From Roseovarius halotolerans (lineage in GTDB: Bacteria > Pseudomonadota > Alphaproteobacteria > Rhodobacterales > Rhodobacteraceae): a stretch of DNA of 64,000 bases. Within the stretch, counting starts at the first letter, position 1. Every line of letters begins with the position of its first letter. Shown here piece by piece: positions 27,505-36,872 of the stretch. Under the pieces are notes generated by a model that worked only from the letters and a program-made list of their open reading frames with translations, did not search any database and was not told the origin of the DNA. The position numbers and the translations under genes were made by a program. The DNA lies in the NCBI RefSeq assembly GCF_900172255.1, contig NZ_FWFU01000001.1:930001-994000 (forward strand), read 5' to 3'.

Positions 27505-27545
27505 GTGGACAACGTGGAACAACTCTGTGGATGATCTGTGGATAT
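27505..27545 (-). promoter_or_regulatory. DnaA-box-like cluster upstream of dnaB
   Basis: TGTGGATGA (27526-27534) and TGTGGATAT (27537-27545) each differ by one base from the DnaA-box complement TGTGGATAA. Two weaker GTGGA repeats occur at 27505 and 27514. The group lies 50-90 bp upstream of the dnaB start, where DnaA could control dnaB expression. Confidence 0.5.
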
Positions 27546-27699
27546 CCTCGGGTGCCCCATATTGCCGCCTGAGAGGGGTATCCGTCAACATGTAGTGTGT
27601 TCACCGAGGCGCGACGCCGCCGACGTGGCGAATTCGCCGCAACCCGCTTTTTTCTGAATGCCGAGGCACACAGGTCACTGTCCGGCAGTCACGATTCGT

Positions 27700-28374
27700 T
27701 CAGCCGCGCGCCGCCTGCCAGGCGCGCGGATCATCCAGAAACGATTCGACCCCGTCGAGCGTCGCGGCGTCGAAGCTGCCCTGGGCGCGGGCCTCGGCCA
27801 GAACGTCGCGCCAGGTGCAGAGGTAATGCAGCGCCACGCCATGATCGCCGAGGGTCTTCTCGGTTTCGGGGAAGATGCCGTAATAGAAGATCACCGCCGT
27901 ATGTGCGCAGGTCGCGCCGGTGTCACGGATCGCATCGACGAAGCTCAGTTTGGAGCCGCCATCGGTGGTCAGGTCCTCGACCAGCAGCACCCGGTCGCCT
28001 TCGGTCATCACGCCCTCGATGCGGGCGTTGCGCCCGTAGCCCTTGGGCTTCTTGCGCACATAGGTCATCGGCAGCGCCATGCGTTCGGCCACCAGCGCGG
28101 CAAAGGGGATGCCTGCGGTCTCGCCCCCGGCAATGTTGTCGAAGGCTTCAAACCCGGCGTCGCGCATTACGGTCACAGTGAGGAAATCCATCAGCGTGGC
28201 GCGGATGCGGGGAAAGGAGATCAGCTTGCGGCAGTCGATATAGGTGGGCGAGGGCAGGCCGGAGGCCAGGGTAAAGGGCTCTGCCGCGTTGAAATGCACG
28301 GCTTCGATCTCGAGCAGCATGCGGGCGGTGAGGCGGGCGATCTCGTCGCGCGGCGGGTAGGCGGTGGGGATCAT
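27700..28374 (-). CDS. pyrE: Orotate phosphoribosyltransferase
   Basis: Converts orotate and PRPP to OMP. The PRPP-binding motif [13 protein letters not shown] and the orotate loop ([17 protein letters not shown]) are present. The early [14 protein letters not shown] segment is typical of alphaproteobacterial PyrE, and 224 residues is normal. pyrC lies 33 bp upstream on the same strand, forming a pyrimidine pair. Confidence 0.95.
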   Translation of the reverse strand: MIPTAYPPRDEIARLTARMLLEIEAVHFNAAEPFTLASGLPSPTYIDCRKLISFPRIRATLMDFLTVTVMRDAGFEAFDNIAGGETAGIPFAALVAERMALPMTYVRKKPKGYGRNARIEGVMTEGDRVLLVEDLTTDGGSKLSFVDAIRDTGATCAHTAVIFYYGIFPETEKTLGDHGVALHYLCTWRDVLAEARAQGSFDAATLDGVESFLDDPRAWQAARG

Positions 28375-28407
28375 CGATGTGCTCCTGTAGAAGACGGCGG
28401 GCGGCGC

Positions 28408-29451
28408 TCAGTCGGCGACGGACCAGTGGACGGGAAAACCGGGATCGAAGACGGTGACGGGGCCGTCGCCGGTTTCGATATGCGCCGGGAAGCGGGTGGG
28501 CGCGTTGCCCTTTACCAGCGTCAGTGTCGCGTCATTGACCGGCAGGCCGTAAAAGCCGGGGCCGTGGCGCGAGGCGAAACCTTCGAGCCGCTCGAGCGCG
28601 CCCTCTTCCTCGAAGACATGCGCCAGCAATGGCATCGTGTTGGTGGCGGTGAAGCATCCCGCGCAGCCGCAGGCGCTTTCCTTGGCATCGTCGAGATGCG
28701 GGGCACTGTCGGTGCCGAGGAAGAAGCGCGCATCGCCCGAGGTGGCGGCGCCGCGCAGCGCGAGGCGATGGGATTCGCGCTTGGCCACGGGCAGGCAGTA
28801 GTAATGCGGCTTGATCCCGCCGACCAAGATATGGTTGCGGTTGATGATCAGGTGATGGGTCGTGATCGTGCCTGCAAGGCCGCTCTCGGCGGATTTGATG
28901 TAATCGATGCCGTCGCGTGTCGTGACATGCTCCATCACCACCCTGAGCTTCGGCACGGCGCGGCGCAGCGGGTCGAGCACGCGGTCGATGAACACCGCCT
29001 CGCGGTCGAAGATGTCGATCTCGGGATCGGTCACTTCGCCATGCACGCAAAGCGGGCAGCCGGATTCGGCCATGGCCTCGAGCACGCCGCGCACGCGGTC
29101 GAAATCGCGCACGCCGCTGGCGGAATTGGTGGTGGCCCCCGCCGGGTAGAGCTTGACAGCTGTGATGAGCCCTTCGGCGTGGGCGCGCGCCACGTCGGCC
29201 GGATCGGTCGCCTCGGTCAGGTAGAGGGTCATGAGCGGCGTGAAATCCGCGCCTGCGGGCAGGGCGGCCATGATCCGGTCGCGATAGGCGCGGGCATCGG
29301 CCCCGGTGACCACGGGAGGCACGAGGTTGGGCATGATGATGGCGCGGGCGAAATCGCGCGCGCTTTCGGGCAGGACGGCGCGCAGCATCGCGCCGTCGCG
29401 CAGATGCAGGTGCCAGTCGTCGGGGCGGGGGAGTGTCAGGCTCTGGCTCAT
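28408..29451 (-). CDS. pyrC: Dihydroorotase, class II
   Basis: Zinc enzyme that cyclises carbamoyl-aspartate. The metal motif [11 protein letters not shown] near the N-terminus, the carbamylated lysine in TAVKLYPAG, the HGE and MEHVTT histidines and the GTDSAPH aspartate are all visible. At 347 residues it matches the E. coli-type enzyme. It starts at 29451 and precedes pyrE. Confidence 0.96.
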   Translation of the reverse strand: MSQSLTLPRPDDWHLHLRDGAMLRAVLPESARDFARAIIMPNLVPPVVTGADARAYRDRIMAALPAGADFTPLMTLYLTEATDPADVARAHAEGLITAVKLYPAGATTNSASGVRDFDRVRGVLEAMAESGCPLCVHGEVTDPEIDIFDREAVFIDRVLDPLRRAVPKLRVVMEHVTTRDGIDYIKSAESGLAGTITTHHLIINRNHILVGGIKPHYYCLPVAKRESHRLALRGAATSGDARFFLGTDSAPHLDDAKESACGCAGCFTATNTMPLLAHVFEEEGALERLEGFASRHGPGFYGLPVNDATLTLVKGNAPTRFPAHIETGDGPVTVFDPGFPVHWSVAD

Positions 29452-29526
29452 GGGTCCGAGCCTTTACACAAACATGCAGCGCACCGCCAGATACCACGGC
29501 ATCGCTGCGGCGCGTTCGGGCGCGGT

Positions 29527-30489
29527 TCAGTCCGCTTCGCGCTCGGGCATGGCGAGCCCCTTGGTCTCGGCGGTCTGATAGGCCGAGCGCAGCGCGCGGC
29601 GGAACCGCGGGCCGGGTGTGTCGCGCATGATGCGGCGACACCAGAGCGCCACCAGGAAATGTCGCTTTTCATGTTCGAGACGCGCCAGGACGCGCTTGAG
29701 GTAGGGGACATGGGTGCGGCGCGCGCGCATCATCAGCGCGAGGCTCCGGCTGGTGAGGCGGCCGGCGCTGACCTGGGCGAGGATGCGCAGCAGGATGTCC
29801 ATCCCCAGAAGCGATTGCTGAAGCCGCGTGCCCATGAAGCGCAGCCTGAAGCGGGTGACGTTGGGCCGGGTAAAGAGCGCCGAATGCATCGCGTCCAGCT
29901 TGATCTCGGGATCATAGAGGACAAAGGCGTGTTCGGCAGCGTCCAGCATGTCGGGCGCATAGCCGTAGCGGTCGTCGAAGGCGGTGCGCCGCATCGCGGT
30001 GTAGCGGTCGTCCCATTCGGTGATACGCGGGTCCAGCGTGGCCTGCGGGCGCAGTGCCACTACCCGCGCGCCGGGAGCCGCCACCGAGAACGCCGCCGCC
30101 GCATAGCCGCAGGCGCCCTCGCCGTAGAAGATGACCTGCTCGAACTCGTCGAAGAACCCGTCATCGACCAGGCGGTCGAAATAGCCATAGACATGGCGGT
30201 CGCGAAACCAGCTGTCGCCATTGCAGACCACGCAGAGATGCGACCAGCCGAGCGCCTTGACCATCGTCCAGCCCAGAGGATGTGCGTTCTGCGATTGTTC
30301 GATGATGACCTGTCTGGTCTCGAAGGTGACCAGTAGCGTCGGCTTCTCCTCGAGGAATATCGCCGCGTGCCGCCGCCCGAGACGTTCGACATAGCCGTCC
30401 TCGTCGACGATCCCCTCGGCAGCGTCCAGCCATGCCGACCAGTCAAGCCCGCCGAGCGGCGCGTCATAGGTATTGGGGCTGTCCTGCAT
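29527..30489 (-). CDS. Hypothetical protein with alpha/beta-hydrolase-like core
   Basis: The 320-residue product begins MQDSPNTYDAPLGGLDWSAW and has no signal peptide. A central part (FDEFEQVIFYGEGACGYAAAAFSV, then ARVVALRPQATLDPRI) resembles the nucleophile-elbow region of alpha/beta hydrolases, but the GxSxG serine is replaced (GEGACG). Trp, Asp and Tyr are frequent, and the C-terminal third is basic and helical. I recall homologues in Rhodobacterales that databases label inconsistently, including as PAPS reductase, which the sequence does not support. It lies 75 bp upstream of pyrC on the same strand. Function unknown. Confidence 0.7.
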   Translation of the reverse strand: MQDSPNTYDAPLGGLDWSAWLDAAEGIVDEDGYVERLGRRHAAIFLEEKPTLLVTFETRQVIIEQSQNAHPLGWTMVKALGWSHLCVVCNGDSWFRDRHVYGYFDRLVDDGFFDEFEQVIFYGEGACGYAAAAFSVAAPGARVVALRPQATLDPRITEWDDRYTAMRRTAFDDRYGYAPDMLDAAEHAFVLYDPEIKLDAMHSALFTRPNVTRFRLRFMGTRLQQSLLGMDILLRILAQVSAGRLTSRSLALMMRARRTHVPYLKRVLARLEHEKRHFLVALWCRRIMRDTPGPRFRRALRSAYQTAETKGLAMPEREAD

Positions 30490-30693
30490 TCTGCTCTGAT
30501 CCTTTTCCTGCGTCCTTGCGCAGCGGCCGCTTGTAACGGCTTCGACGCCACCGGAATAGGGGTCAATCTGGGCGAAAATTGGGAAAATCCAAGGGCTTTC
30601 TGGTGCCTTGGGCGGGGCCGGTTCCGAACCCGTGACGCTTGACGCTGGGCGCGCGCGCATGCACTTCTTGGCGCATGGCCAAGGGAGGCGCGG

Positions 30694-31617
30694 ATGAAGA
30701 CGATACCGGGGTCGATCGACGAGGTGCAGGCGATGCTCGCCGAAGAGGGCTATGTCTGCGACCGGGCGCTTGGAACGGTGGTGTTTCTCGCGCTCAGGCT
30801 GGGGCGGCCGCTGTTCCTCGAAGGCGAGGCGGGGGTGGGCAAGACCGAGATCGCCAAGGCCATCGCCGCCGGGCTCGGGCGGCGGCTGATCCGGCTGCAA
30901 TGCTACGAGGGGCTGGATGCGGCGAGCGCCGTCTACGAGTGGAACTTCGCAGAACAGATGATCGCCATCCGCACCGCCGAGGCGATGGGGTTCGAGGGCG
31001 CCGGCGCGGATCGCGATGCCTTGAAGGACGAGCTGTTCACCGAGCAATACCTGATCGAACGCCCGCTCCTTCAGGCCATGCGCCCGCAGGATGGCGGGCC
31101 GCCGGTGCTGCTGATCGACGAACTCGACCGCACCGATGAACCTTTCGAGGCCTTCCTGCTCGAGGCGCTCAGCGATTTCCAGGTGACGATCCCCGAACTC
31201 GGCACCATCGTGGCCCCGGCGCCGCCGATCGTCATCCTGACCTCGAACCGCACCCGCGAAGTGCATGACGCACTCAAGCGGCGCTGCCTCTATCACTGGG
31301 TCGACTACCCGGATTTCGACCGCGAGATGGAGATCCTCCATGCACGTGCCCCCGAAGCCGCTGAAAGCCTCAGCCGCGAGGTCGTGGCCTTCGTCCAGCG
31401 GCTGCGCGGCGAGGACCTGTTCAAGAAACCCGGCGTTGCCGAAACCATCGACTGGGCCAAGTGCCTGCTGGCGCTCGATGTCATAACCCTCAGTCCCGAG
31501 GTGATCGCCGACACGATCGGCGCGATCCTGAAATACCAGGACGATATCCAGCGCCTTCAGGGTTCCGAGGCCAAGCGCCTGCTGGACGAGGCCAAAGCCA
31601 GCCTCGGCCCGGACTGA
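30694..31617 (+). CDS. MoxR/CoxD-type AAA+ ATPase
   Basis: A 307-residue MoxR-family ATPase with Walker A GEAGVGKTEIAKA, Walker B PVLLIDELDRTDEPFEAFLLEAL and sensor 1 PPIVILTSNRTREVHDALKRRC. Proteins of this kind insert metals or remodel partners together with a VWA protein. The closest match is CoxD, which helps assemble the [CuSMoO2] centre in CO dehydrogenase systems. GGGAGG precedes the ATG. The VWA partner follows after a 57-bp repeat, and Cox structural genes lie 5 kb downstream. Confidence 0.88.
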   Translation: MKTIPGSIDEVQAMLAEEGYVCDRALGTVVFLALRLGRPLFLEGEAGVGKTEIAKAIAAGLGRRLIRLQCYEGLDAASAVYEWNFAEQMIAIRTAEAMGFEGAGADRDALKDELFTEQYLIERPLLQAMRPQDGGPPVLLIDELDRTDEPFEAFLLEALSDFQVTIPELGTIVAPAPPIVILTSNRTREVHDALKRRCLYHWVDYPDFDREMEILHARAPEAAESLSREVVAFVQRLRGEDLFKKPGVAETIDWAKCLLALDVITLSPEVIADTIGAILKYQDDIQRLQGSEAKRLLDEAKASLGPD

Positions 31618-31619
31618 TG

Positions 31620-31672
31620 CTTCATCTTGCCGGAAATACTCCGGGGGTTTGGGGGCTGGCCCCCAAGCGGCG
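31620..31672 (-). repeat. Hairpin-tail intergenic repeat, copy C
   Basis: Read on the minus strand: TTGGGGGCCAGCCCCCAA hairpin, CCCCCGGAGTATTTCC, then GGCAAGATGAAG. It is the opposite orientation to copies A and B and fills the gap between the MoxR and VWA genes. Confidence 0.75.
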
Positions 31673-31674
31673 CC

Positions 31675-32946
31675 ATGGTTGACTATCCCGCACTCGACCT
31701 GCCGGAAAATCCCCGGCTGACCCAGAACGTCATCCATTTCGCCCGCGCGCTGCGCAAGGCGGGGCTGCCGGTGGGCACGGGGCGGGTGATCGACGCGATC
31801 CGCGCCGTCGAGGCGGCGGGGTTCACCTCGAAGACTGATTTTTTCTACACGCTGCGCGCCTGTCTGGTCACGCGCCCCGAGCATCGCGCGGTCTTTGCCC
31901 AGATCTTCCGTCTCTACTGGCGTGACCCGCGCTACATGGAACACATGATGGCGATGATGCTGCCCGCCATCCGGGGCGTCCAGGACGAGCGCGCGGCGCA
32001 GGCCGCCGAGAAGCGCGCTGCCGAGGCGTTGCTTGACGGGATCGAACCCGAGACGCCCGCCCAGGGGCGCGAGGAGGGCAAGGACGACGAAATCGAGATC
32101 GAGATCGACGCCTCGGCCACGATGTCCGCCGAAGAACGGCTGCGCCAACTTGATTTCGAGCAGATGAGCACCGACGAGATCGCTGCGGCCAAGCGGATGC
32201 TGGCGCGGCTCAGCCTGCCGGTGAAGCCCCTGAAATCGCGCCGCGCGATGGCCAGCGCGCAGGGCACGCGGGTCGATGCGCGCGCCACGCTGCGCGCCGC
32301 CATGCGCCGAGGGGGCGAGCTGCGTCGCATCCACATGCAGAAGCCGCGCTCGCGCTGGCCCAATCTGGTCGTCTTGTGCGACATTTCCGGCTCGATGAGC
32401 CAATACAGCCGCATGGTGCTGCATTTCCTTCATGCGGTGGCCAATGAGAAAGGTGCTGGCTGGGCTCGGGTCCATGCCTTCACCTTCGGCACACGGCTGA
32501 CCAATATCACCCGTCACCTGGACCGGCGCGACGTCGACAGCGCGCTGGCCGCAGCCGGGCAGGAGGCGCAGGACTGGGAGGGCGGCACCCGGATCGGTGA
32601 TTGCCTCCATGCCTTCAACCGCGACTGGTCGCGCCGGGTGATGGGGCAGGGCGCGGTGGTGCTGCTGATCACCGACGGTCTGGACCGGGGCGATGCGGAG
32701 GCGCTGGAGCGCGAGATCGAGCGCCTGCATCTGAGCGCACGCCGCCTGATCTGGCTCAACCCGCTGCTCCGTTGGGAAGGCTTCGCGCCGCGTGCCAGCG
32801 GGATTCGCGCCATGCTGCCGCATGTCGATGCCTTTCGCGCGGGCCATTCCATCGCCACGCTCGAGGCGCTGGCCGAGGCGATTTCCCGCCCCGGCGATGC
32901 GGGCGAAAAGGCGCGCCTGATGGCGGCGATGGACGCCGCGCCCTGA
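31675..32946 (+). CDS. VWA-domain protein, CoxE-like
   Basis: The 423-residue product has a C-terminal von Willebrand A domain with the MIDAS motif CDISGSMSQYS, preceded by an acidic linker (EEGKDDEIEIEIDAS) and an N-terminal helical region. It matches CoxE, the partner of the CoxD MoxR ATPase. ATG 31675 starts MVDYPALDLPENP and lies directly after repeat copy C; an in-frame start at 31627 would lie within the repeat and is rejected. The pair probably serves maturation of the CoxSLM enzyme further downstream. Confidence 0.87.
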   Translation: MVDYPALDLPENPRLTQNVIHFARALRKAGLPVGTGRVIDAIRAVEAAGFTSKTDFFYTLRACLVTRPEHRAVFAQIFRLYWRDPRYMEHMMAMMLPAIRGVQDERAAQAAEKRAAEALLDGIEPETPAQGREEGKDDEIEIEIDASATMSAEERLRQLDFEQMSTDEIAAAKRMLARLSLPVKPLKSRRAMASAQGTRVDARATLRAAMRRGGELRRIHMQKPRSRWPNLVVLCDISGSMSQYSRMVLHFLHAVANEKGAGWARVHAFTFGTRLTNITRHLDRRDVDSALAAAGQEAQDWEGGTRIGDCLHAFNRDWSRRVMGQGAVVLLITDGLDRGDAEALEREIERLHLSARRLIWLNPLLRWEGFAPRASGIRAMLPHVDAFRAGHSIATLEALAEAISRPGDAGEKARLMAAMDAAP

Positions 32947-32985
32947 GCGCGCGCGTTGCGATAGATCATTGCGTTTCCGTTTCCG

Positions 32986-33013
32986 TTGATATATTCAACA
33001 ATCAGAATGTAAT
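32986..33013 (+). promoter_or_regulatory. Promoter with SqrR/BigR-like operator for YeeE/YedE genes
   Basis: A -35 box TTGATA (32986-32991) and a -10 box TGTAAT (33008-33013) are 16 nt apart, each 5 of 6 to consensus. Between them lies ATTC-N8-GAAT at 32993-33008, which I recall as the binding consensus for the persulfide-responsive repressor SqrR of Rhodobacter, a relative of BigR. A repressor there would block RNA polymerase directly. The first gene starts at 33032. Confidence 0.65.
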
Positions 33014-33031
33014 TGATGGAAGGAAATCCGA

Positions 33032-33583
33032 ATGGTCCTCAACTGGAAAACCGGTGGGGTGCTTCTGGGGCTCGTGTTCTTCCTGGCGGTGTTGCTGGTA
33101 AAGCCGATCGGCGTTTCCACGCAATTCGTCATCCTGGACGCGATCATCGCCGACGCGGTGAACCCCGATCTGATCACTCAGACCGAAGACGGCTACAGCT
33201 CGACCAATGCTTACCTTGCGAAATCGGGCGGGGCCTATGCGAAGAACGCTGCCAACCCTCTGAATTACAGCTTTGTTTTCGTGCTGGCGATGGCTTTGGG
33301 TGCGTTCCTGTCGGCGATGGCGCGTGGCGGTGTGGGCGCGGATGAGCGCAAGCTCCCGGCGATCTGGTATGCCAATTACGGCGACACGCCAATCAAGCGC
33401 TATGCCGTGGCGTTTCTGGGCGGTTTCATCGTGCTTTACGGTGCGCGCCTGGCGGGGGGCTGCACCTCGGGACACATGATGTCGGGGATGATGCAGACCG
33501 CCGTGTCGGGCTATGTCTTTGCCGCTGGTGCCTTCGCCGCGGCGCTGCCCGTCGCCATCATGATGTACAAGCAGGAGGGCTGA
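33032..33583 (+). CDS. YeeE/YedE family sulfur-compound transporter, subunit 1
   Basis: Inner-membrane half-transporter of the YeeE/YedE (PmpA/B, TsuA-like) family, proposed to import thiosulfate or other sulfur species. Four or five hydrophobic segments are visible, with the family signature LYGARLAGGCTSGHMMSG whose cysteine handles sulfur in characterised members. At 183 residues it is one half of a split pair; the second half starts 3 bp downstream. The upstream promoter carries a sulfide-regulator-like operator. Confidence 0.88.
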   Translation: MVLNWKTGGVLLGLVFFLAVLLVKPIGVSTQFVILDAIIADAVNPDLITQTEDGYSSTNAYLAKSGGAYAKNAANPLNYSFVFVLAMALGAFLSAMARGGVGADERKLPAIWYANYGDTPIKRYAVAFLGGFIVLYGARLAGGCTSGHMMSGMMQTAVSGYVFAAGAFAAALPVAIMMYKQEG

Positions 33584-33586
33584 GCC

Positions 33587-34168
33587 ATGACAACCATCAT
33601 ATTGGCCATCGTGATCGGCGCCGCGTTCGGCGCTGTTCTGGACCGGATCGGCGCCACCAATCCCAACTGGATCGGCAAGATGCTGAGCCTGACCAACCTG
33701 CACCTGATGAAGGCCATCCTGCTGGCTATCGGCACCGGGTCGATCCTGATGTTCGCAGGCCAGATGGCGGGCCTTGTCGATGTCGGCCACATGAGCGTCA
33801 AGGCGGCTTATGCGGGCGTGTTCATCGGCGGGCTGATGCTGGGCGCGGGCTGGGCCGCGGCGGGCTATTGCCCCGGCACCGGAATCTGCGCTGCGGCCTC
33901 GGGGCGCAAGGATGCGCTGTTCTTCATCGCCGGGGGGCTGCTGGGCGCGGCCGCCTACATGATGACCTATCCGGCCTGGAAGTCGGCGGGGCTGCTGGAT
34001 GGCGGCAAGCTGACGCTGGGGGTGGTTCCCGGCGCGGGCTATGACGCGGTCAGCACCTTGCCGGGAGATATCCTGGGCATCGTCATCGGTGCGGGGTTCG
34101 TGGTGATCGCCATCGCCTTGCCCGAACGCCTGCGCGGCGGCGGCGAGGCCGTCGCCCCGGCCGAGTAA
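33587..34168 (+). CDS. YeeE/YedE family sulfur-compound transporter, subunit 2
   Basis: The 193-residue partner of the preceding protein. It has five or six hydrophobic helices and the second family signature, GYCPGTGICAAASGRKDALFFIAGG, containing the paired functional cysteine. A long periplasmic-looking loop is absent. It is followed by a strong terminator at 34197-34231, so the two transporter genes form a closed transcription unit between the cox-assembly genes. Confidence 0.88.
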   Translation: MTTIILAIVIGAAFGAVLDRIGATNPNWIGKMLSLTNLHLMKAILLAIGTGSILMFAGQMAGLVDVGHMSVKAAYAGVFIGGLMLGAGWAAAGYCPGTGICAAASGRKDALFFIAGGLLGAAAYMMTYPAWKSAGLLDGGKLTLGVVPGAGYDAVSTLPGDILGIVIGAGFVVIAIALPERLRGGGEAVAPAE

Positions 34169-34196
34169 CGCTTGGCGTCATTTGTGCGCCACATCG

Positions 34197-34231
34197 CCCG
34201 CCCCCTGCGCAACGCCGGGGGCGGGTTTTTT
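34197..34231 (+). terminator. Intrinsic terminator after YeeE/YedE pair
   Basis: CCCGCCCCC (34197-34205) pairs with GGGGGCGGG (34217-34225) and is followed directly by six T residues. A strong rho-independent terminator for the + strand. Confidence 0.88.
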
Positions 34232-34284
34232 CGTTTGTAGAACCGGGCAGCGCATCCCATATTGCCGGGCGAGGGAGGCGCCAG

Positions 34285-35250
34285 ATGGACAGGTTCGACA
34301 GGATCCCGGAAATCGCGCTTGCGTGGCATCGCGCAGGCAAGGGCGCGGCGCTGGCCACGGTGGTTGAGACATGGGGCAGCGCCCCGCGACGTGTGGGCAG
34401 CCAGCTGGCCATTTCCGGCCAAGGCGATATCGAGGGGTCTGTCTCGGGCGGCTGCGTCGAGGGTGCGGTGGTGGCCGAGGCCATGGACGCGATCGAGGAC
34501 GGCAAGCCGGTGATGCTGGAATACGGGGTGAGCGACGGCGATGCCTTTGCCGTGGGGCTGGCCTGTGGCGGCACGATCCGCGTCATGGTCGAGCCGGTCG
34601 GCCCGGTGATGCCGGTGGCCCTGCTGGAGGAACTGGTTGCGGCGCGCGCGGCGCGCGAGCCCGTCGCCTATGTCACCGGCATGACAGCCAAGCCGCGCCT
34701 TGCGCGCGACGGCTTTGACGAAAGGTTCCGCATGGACCGCTCGGGTTTCGAGCCCGATGGCGAGACCTTCGTGGGCATCCACAACCCGCCCTTGCGGATG
34801 ATCATCGTGGGGGCCGTGCATATCGCGCAGGCGCTGGTGCCGATGGCGCGGATCGCGGGCTATGACCCGCTGCTGATCGACCCGCGCGAGAGTTTCGCGA
34901 GCGCCGAGCGGTTCCCGGGCGAAACCATCCGGCATGACTGGCCCGATGAGGGCGTGCGCGCCTTTGGTCTTGATGCGCGCACCGCGCTGGTCCTTCTGAC
35001 GCATGATCCTAAGCTTGATGATCCGGCGCTGGAACAGGCGCTGAGCAGCGACGTCTTCTATATCGGTGCGCTTGGCTCGACCCGGACCCATGCGAAGCGG
35101 GTCGAGCGGCTGCGCGAGAGGGGGCATGGAGATGCGGCCATCGCCCGCATTCATGGCCCTGTGGGGCTGGATATCGGTGCGGCGGGACCGGCCGAGATCG
35201 CGCTCAGCATCCTGGCAGAAGTGACCCGTGTGCTGAGGCGCGGGGCATGA
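34285..35250 (+). CDS. XdhC/CoxF-family molybdenum hydroxylase maturation protein
   Basis: XdhC/CoxF/CoxI proteins bind molybdenum cofactor and help sulfurate and insert it into xanthine or CO dehydrogenase-type enzymes. The N-terminal domain shows ATVVETWGSAPRRVGSQLAI and GSVSGGCVEGAVV, and the C-terminal Rossmann domain has MIIVGAVHIAQALVPMA, VLLTHDPKLDD and YIGALGSTRTHAKR. At 321 residues both domains are present. GGGAGGCG precedes the start. It overlaps the next gene by ATGA and lies upstream of coxSLM. Confidence 0.9.
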   Translation: MDRFDRIPEIALAWHRAGKGAALATVVETWGSAPRRVGSQLAISGQGDIEGSVSGGCVEGAVVAEAMDAIEDGKPVMLEYGVSDGDAFAVGLACGGTIRVMVEPVGPVMPVALLEELVAARAAREPVAYVTGMTAKPRLARDGFDERFRMDRSGFEPDGETFVGIHNPPLRMIIVGAVHIAQALVPMARIAGYDPLLIDPRESFASAERFPGETIRHDWPDEGVRAFGLDARTALVLLTHDPKLDDPALEQALSSDVFYIGALGSTRTHAKRVERLRERGHGDAAIARIHGPVGLDIGAAGPAEIALSILAEVTRVLRRGA

Positions 35251-36266
35251 AATTCGGGGCCGCGCCCGTGACCGAGGCCGAAGGCGCGATCCTGGCCCAT
35301 TCGCTGCGTCTTGGCGATGGCCGGCTGCGCAAGGGCGTTGTGCTGAATGCCGAGCATATCGCGACCCTGCGCGATGCGGGTATCAGCGAGGTGAGTGTCG
35401 CGCGGCTGGAGAGCGGGGATATCCACGAAGACGAAGCCGCGCAGGTGCTGGCAAAAGCCCTGTGTGAAGGCGCGGGGAGCATCCATTGCACGGCGCCCTT
35501 CACCGGGCGGGTGAACCTGATCGCGGATGGCCCCGGAGTGGTGCTGATCGACGCGGCGCGCATCGATGCGGCCAATGCCGTGGACCCGATGATCACCGTG
35601 GCGACGGTGGCGCCGTTCCACCAGTTGCAGGCCGGGGGTATGGCGGCGACGGTCAAGATCATCGCCTATGGTGTGTCGGGCACGGCGCTGAACGCAGCGG
35701 CGGACCATGCGCATGGTGCGATTCGGTTCGCGGGGCCGGTGTATGGCAGCGCCAGCCTGATCCTGACGGAAATTCCCGGCGGGCCGGGCGACAAGGGCAT
35801 CGATGCGGTGGAGAACCGCCTGAAGGGTCTTGGCATGCGCCTGTGCGAAACCCTGCGCTGCGCGCATGACGAAGCCGCGCTGGCCGAGGCCATCGGGCAG
35901 GCACAAGGTGACGTGGTGCTGATCCTGACCGCCTCGGCCACCTCGGACCCGCATGACACCGCGCCAGGCGCGCTGATCCGCGCGGGCGGACGGATCGAGC
36001 GGTTCGGCCTTCCGGTCGATCCGGGAAACCTGTTGTTTCTGGGCGATATCGGCGGACGGCCGGTGATCGGCCTGCCGGGCAGCGCGCGCTCGCCGGTGCT
36101 GCACGGGGCGGACTGGGTGCTGGCGCGCGTCGCCTGCGGCGTGGCGCTCGACAGTGCCGCGATGGCCGCGATGGGGGTGGGCGGCCTGCTCAAGGAGATC
36201 CCGACGCGCCCGCAACCCCGCCAGCCCGGGGCGGGCCGCGCGCCGCGCACGGATGGGACAAACTGA
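35247..36266 (+). CDS. Molybdopterin-binding (MoeA/MogA-like) protein
   Basis: The 339-residue protein begins with a domain (FGAAPVTEAEGAILAHSLRLGDGRLRKG) that resembles the N-terminal part of proteins acting on molybdopterin. A MoCF-like domain follows with VVLILTASATSDPHDTAPGALIRAGGRIERFGLPVDPGNLL, including the acidic ASATSD stretch. Such proteins accompany molybdenum hydroxylase operons and may handle cofactor loading or cytosine dinucleotide transfer. The NTP-binding loop of a full MocA is not visible. It overlaps XdhC and lies 75 bp upstream of coxS. Confidence 0.8.
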   Translation: MKFGAAPVTEAEGAILAHSLRLGDGRLRKGVVLNAEHIATLRDAGISEVSVARLESGDIHEDEAAQVLAKALCEGAGSIHCTAPFTGRVNLIADGPGVVLIDAARIDAANAVDPMITVATVAPFHQLQAGGMAATVKIIAYGVSGTALNAAADHAHGAIRFAGPVYGSASLILTEIPGGPGDKGIDAVENRLKGLGMRLCETLRCAHDEAALAEAIGQAQGDVVLILTASATSDPHDTAPGALIRAGGRIERFGLPVDPGNLLFLGDIGGRPVIGLPGSARSPVLHGADWVLARVACGVALDSAAMAAMGVGGLLKEIPTRPQPRQPGAGRAPRTDGTN

Positions 36267-36283
36267 AAAACCGGGTTCTCAAG

Positions 36284-36299
36284 TGGCAAGGCCCGTGCT
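36284..36299 (+). promoter_or_regulatory. Candidate sigma-54 promoter upstream of coxS
   Basis: TGGCAAGGCCCGTGCT has GG and GC dinucleotides at the -24/-12 spacing and matches TGGCACG-N4-TTGCW at all but two fixed positions. It lies in the only gap (75 bp) before coxS, 43 bp from the start codon. Confidence 0.42.
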
Positions 36300-36341
36300 T
36301 AACTCCCATCAGCCAATACGAAAGCCAAATGGGAGGAAACG

Positions 36342-36827
<486 letters not shown>

Positions 36828-36872
36828 GACGACCGGCGGGGCCACCCGCCCCCCAGAGGGAGGAGACTACCA

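Noticed and set aside
30600..30693. GGGGCCGGTTCCGAACCCGTGAC looked like a tRNA T-arm
   Set aside because: No acceptor stem, anticodon arm or D-arm can be fitted around it, and the loop lacks the TTCGA spacing.
29527..32847. A 1106-residue minus-strand frame covering the MoxR and VWA genes
   Set aside because: Only the part from ATG 30489 downward makes a coherent protein; the rest is the complement of the CoxD/CoxE-like genes.
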